Source: Desulfobulbaceae bacterium (GTDB taxonomy: Bacteria; Desulfobacterota; Desulfobulbia; Desulfobulbales; SURF-16). From it: a stretch of 8,322 nucleotides of DNA. Below, in pieces: positions 6,681 to 8,322 of this stretch. The position numbers and the translations under genes were made by a program. Every line of letters begins with the position of its first letter. The first letter of the stretch is position 1. The stretch is from assembly GCA_024763115.1 (NCBI GenBank), contig JANTGB010000083.1, positions 1-8,322 on the forward strand. The letters run 5' to 3'. Under the pieces are notes generated by a model. It searched no databases and was not told the DNA's origin. It was given only the letters and a program-made list of their open reading frames with translations.

Positions 6681-8087
6681 ATGTTTCAACAACAGGTATA
6701 TATTTTTAACACTTTTCTCATGCTACTGGATGCCCTCTGCATAATTGCAGCAGGCTACGGAGCACAATATCTGGTCAAATATTATGTGCCGGATGTTGCC
6801 TGGAGACTTGAGGAATCAATTTTTATCGGCTCCATAATGCTGGTAATGTTTGTCAACAATTATATAATGGGTCAGCTGCACATGTATGATGATCGGCGAC
6901 CCTCCTCTATGTTTTCGCTGACCTGGTCTTTGACTCGAAGTATTATAGCCGTGTTCACTATTCTTACCTCCCTGGTTTTCCTCTTTAATCCAACCGATTA
7001 TCCCCGGTCATTTCTCCTGATTTTTGGGGGATTAAGCCTGTTGTTAATGCTGCTGGAAAGAATTTCCATCCAGTATTATCTTAAAAATATTGCCGGCCAC
7101 GGTATTAATGTCCGAAAAATTTTGATCATCGGCAATATGACCAGGGGAAAAATTGTTTCCGAACTTCTGGTTAACCAGGTAAGCTGGGGCCATAAACTGG
7201 TAGGGCGGTTAAAAACAGATAATAAAAAAAAAGACACTCCCGACACTTTGGGAACAATTGATGATCTTCCTGAAGTCCTGCGTAATCATGCTATTGACGA
7301 AGTTGTTTTCGCCATTGACGGTGATAAATCATTAAGCCTTGAAAAATATTTAAATTTTTGTAAACAAATCGGAATTTCAGTCCGGATATTACCGGCACTA
7401 TGGCATCCAGGCCACCACAGTCTGTCAGTTGAAAGATTACAGGGCGTGCCTTTTTTTACCATTCACACAGACAATTTTAATGCTACCGGCCTGCTTTATA
7501 AACGTATGCTTGATATTGTCGGGGGACTGGTGGGAACAATTATCTTTATTCTGCTTTTTCCTTTTGTCGGTACGGCAATCAAACTTGACAGCCCCGGCCC
7601 TGTAATTTTTTCCCAGAAAAGAATCGGCAGAAACGGCAGAATTTTTAATCTCTATAAATTTCGTTCCATGTACCAGGACGCGGAACAGCGTAAACCGGAA
7701 TTGATGGATAAAAATGAAATGCAGGGATCCATGTTCAAATTAAAAGATGATCCCCGCATTACCAAGATTGGTAGATGGCTGCGTAAAACTTCCCTTGATG
7801 AATTTCCCCAGTTTCTAAATGTCTTGCATGGTGAGATGAGTCTGGTGGGAACCAGGCCGCCTACTCTGGATGAAGTGGAAGAATACAAAATATGGCATCT
7901 GCGCAGGATTTCGGCCAAGCCGGGTATCACCGGACTCTGGCAGGTATCAGGCCGTAATAAGATTACCGACTTTGATCAAATTGTTGAGCTTGATTGCCGT
8001 TATCTTGACCGATGGCATTTCAGTGATGATATAAAAATACTTTTTAAAACCATTTTTGTTGTCTTGAAAAGAAAAGGGGCTATTTAA
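6681..8087 (+). CDS. Exopolysaccharide biosynthesis polyprenyl glycosylphosphotransferase
   Basis: This gene encodes a membrane enzyme that would transfer a sugar-1-phosphate from a nucleotide sugar to undecaprenyl phosphate, the first step of exopolysaccharide repeat-unit assembly. The N-terminus has about four membrane segments (roughly 8-30, 45-62, 86-103, 110-126), then a Rossmann-like CoA_binding_3 region (about 145-245). The C-terminal bacterial sugar transferase domain begins YKRMLDIVGG (273-282), has a membrane re-entrant segment, then KLDSPGPVIFSQKRIGRNGR, FNLYKFRSM, the catalytic Asp373-Glu374 in TSLDEFPQFLNVLHGEMSLV, GTRPP and KPGITGLWQVSGR. The 468-residue length is normal for the WbaP/WcaJ-like family; the sugar cannot be told from sequence. 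A TAA in the same frame directly precedes ATG 6681, so the start cannot lie upstream, although no Shine-Dalgarno sequence is visible. It is probably co-transcribed with the exosortase. Confidence 0.95.
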   Translation: MFQQQVYIFNTFLMLLDALCIIAAGYGAQYLVKYYVPDVAWRLEESIFIGSIMLVMFVNNYIMGQLHMYDDRRPSSMFSLTWSLTRSIIAVFTILTSLVFLFNPTDYPRSFLLIFGGLSLLLMLLERISIQYYLKNIAGHGINVRKILIIGNMTRGKIVSELLVNQVSWGHKLVGRLKTDNKKKDTPDTLGTIDDLPEVLRNHAIDEVVFAIDGDKSLSLEKYLNFCKQIGISVRILPALWHPGHHSLSVERLQGVPFFTIHTDNFNATGLLYKRMLDIVGGLVGTIIFILLFPFVGTAIKLDSPGPVIFSQKRIGRNGRIFNLYKFRSMYQDAEQRKPELMDKNEMQGSMFKLKDDPRITKIGRWLRKTSLDEFPQFLNVLHGEMSLVGTRPPTLDEVEEYKIWHLRRISAKPGITGLWQVSGRNKITDFDQIVELDCRYLDRWHFSDDIKILFKTIFVVLKRKGAI

Positions 8088-8170
8088 CAGGCCGATTTTA
8101 AGAACAAGGCTCCTGATCATCTACCGGAAATTGTCGGCAAATTCGGATGCAGGAAATTTAAAGTAATAGT

Positions 8171-8290
8171 GTAACTACTCATGGGGTAAGCATCCTAACT
8201 TCGCTAACCCCTGTAATTGTAACCGGTTACAGGGTGCAGGTAAGCGACCGGAGGGAGACTCCGAATATGCGGTGCCCTGTGAGCAGTTAC
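8171..8290 (-). mobile_element. MITE-like repeat, copy 3 (compact 120-bp form, inverted)
   Basis: The element starts GTAACTACTCATGGGG and ends CCCTGTGAGCAGTTAC, giving imperfect terminal inverted repeats. Its left 21 bases equal both ends of the 108-bp element at 4186-4293; its last 34 bases are the exact reverse complement of 3642-3675. The centre is a perfect 14-bp palindrome, TGTAACCGGTTACA (8218-8231). It starts 83 bases after the sugar transferase stop, in opposite orientation to copies 1 and 2. It is non-coding; the stem-loop could also influence the 3' end of the upstream transcript. No clear target duplication is visible. Confidence 0.7.
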
Positions 8291-8322
8291 TATAATTATA
8301 CGGAAAAAATAGTTGTAGTCAG

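Overview
The window is typical of a Gram-negative bacterium with moderate to low GC. The mix of a complex I (Nuo) operon end, an EpsI-fused exosortase and an exopolysaccharide-type initiating sugar transferase suggests Desulfobacterota, perhaps a Desulfobulbales-like organism. That placement is inference from gene content and protein flavour; there is no marker gene here.

Layout. (1) Positions 26-2998 hold the last two genes of a nuo operon, nuoM and nuoN, both intact and co-directional. They encode two of the antiporter-like, proton-pumping membrane subunits of NADH:quinone oxidoreductase. (2) Positions 2999-5091 are a gene-poor 2.1 kb stretch. Its first 640 bases hold small hairpins and one doubtful minus-strand ORF interrupted by TAG. 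From 3642 to about 4905 it is a patchwork of palindromic, MITE-like repeats: a family with GTAACT.../...AGTTAC ends, a different 180-bp element nested in one copy, a 106-bp structured inverted repeat, and a diverged direct repeat. Among them is a short minus-strand remnant of a PD-(D/E)XK nuclease gene (4294-4445), bounded on both sides by repeat ends. (3) Positions 5092-8087 hold two intact co-directional genes: an exosortase fused to an EpsI domain, and a polyprenyl glycosylphosphotransferase that would start an exopolysaccharide repeat unit. (4) At 8171-8290, just after that pair, is a compact 120-bp copy of the repeat family in inverted orientation to the 3642 and 4446 copies.

How they work together. 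nuoM/nuoN belong to core respiration and are unrelated to what follows. The exosortase and sugar transferase together are typical of exosortase/PEP-CTERM-like loci, where cell-envelope protein sorting is coupled to exopolysaccharide production; the window probably catches the start of such a locus. The repeats lie on both sides of this pair and share exact 21-, 32- and 34-base segments, so they mark the boundary between housekeeping and accessory DNA and could support rearrangement. I see no rRNA, tRNA or CRISPR array and no intact transposase or defence system.
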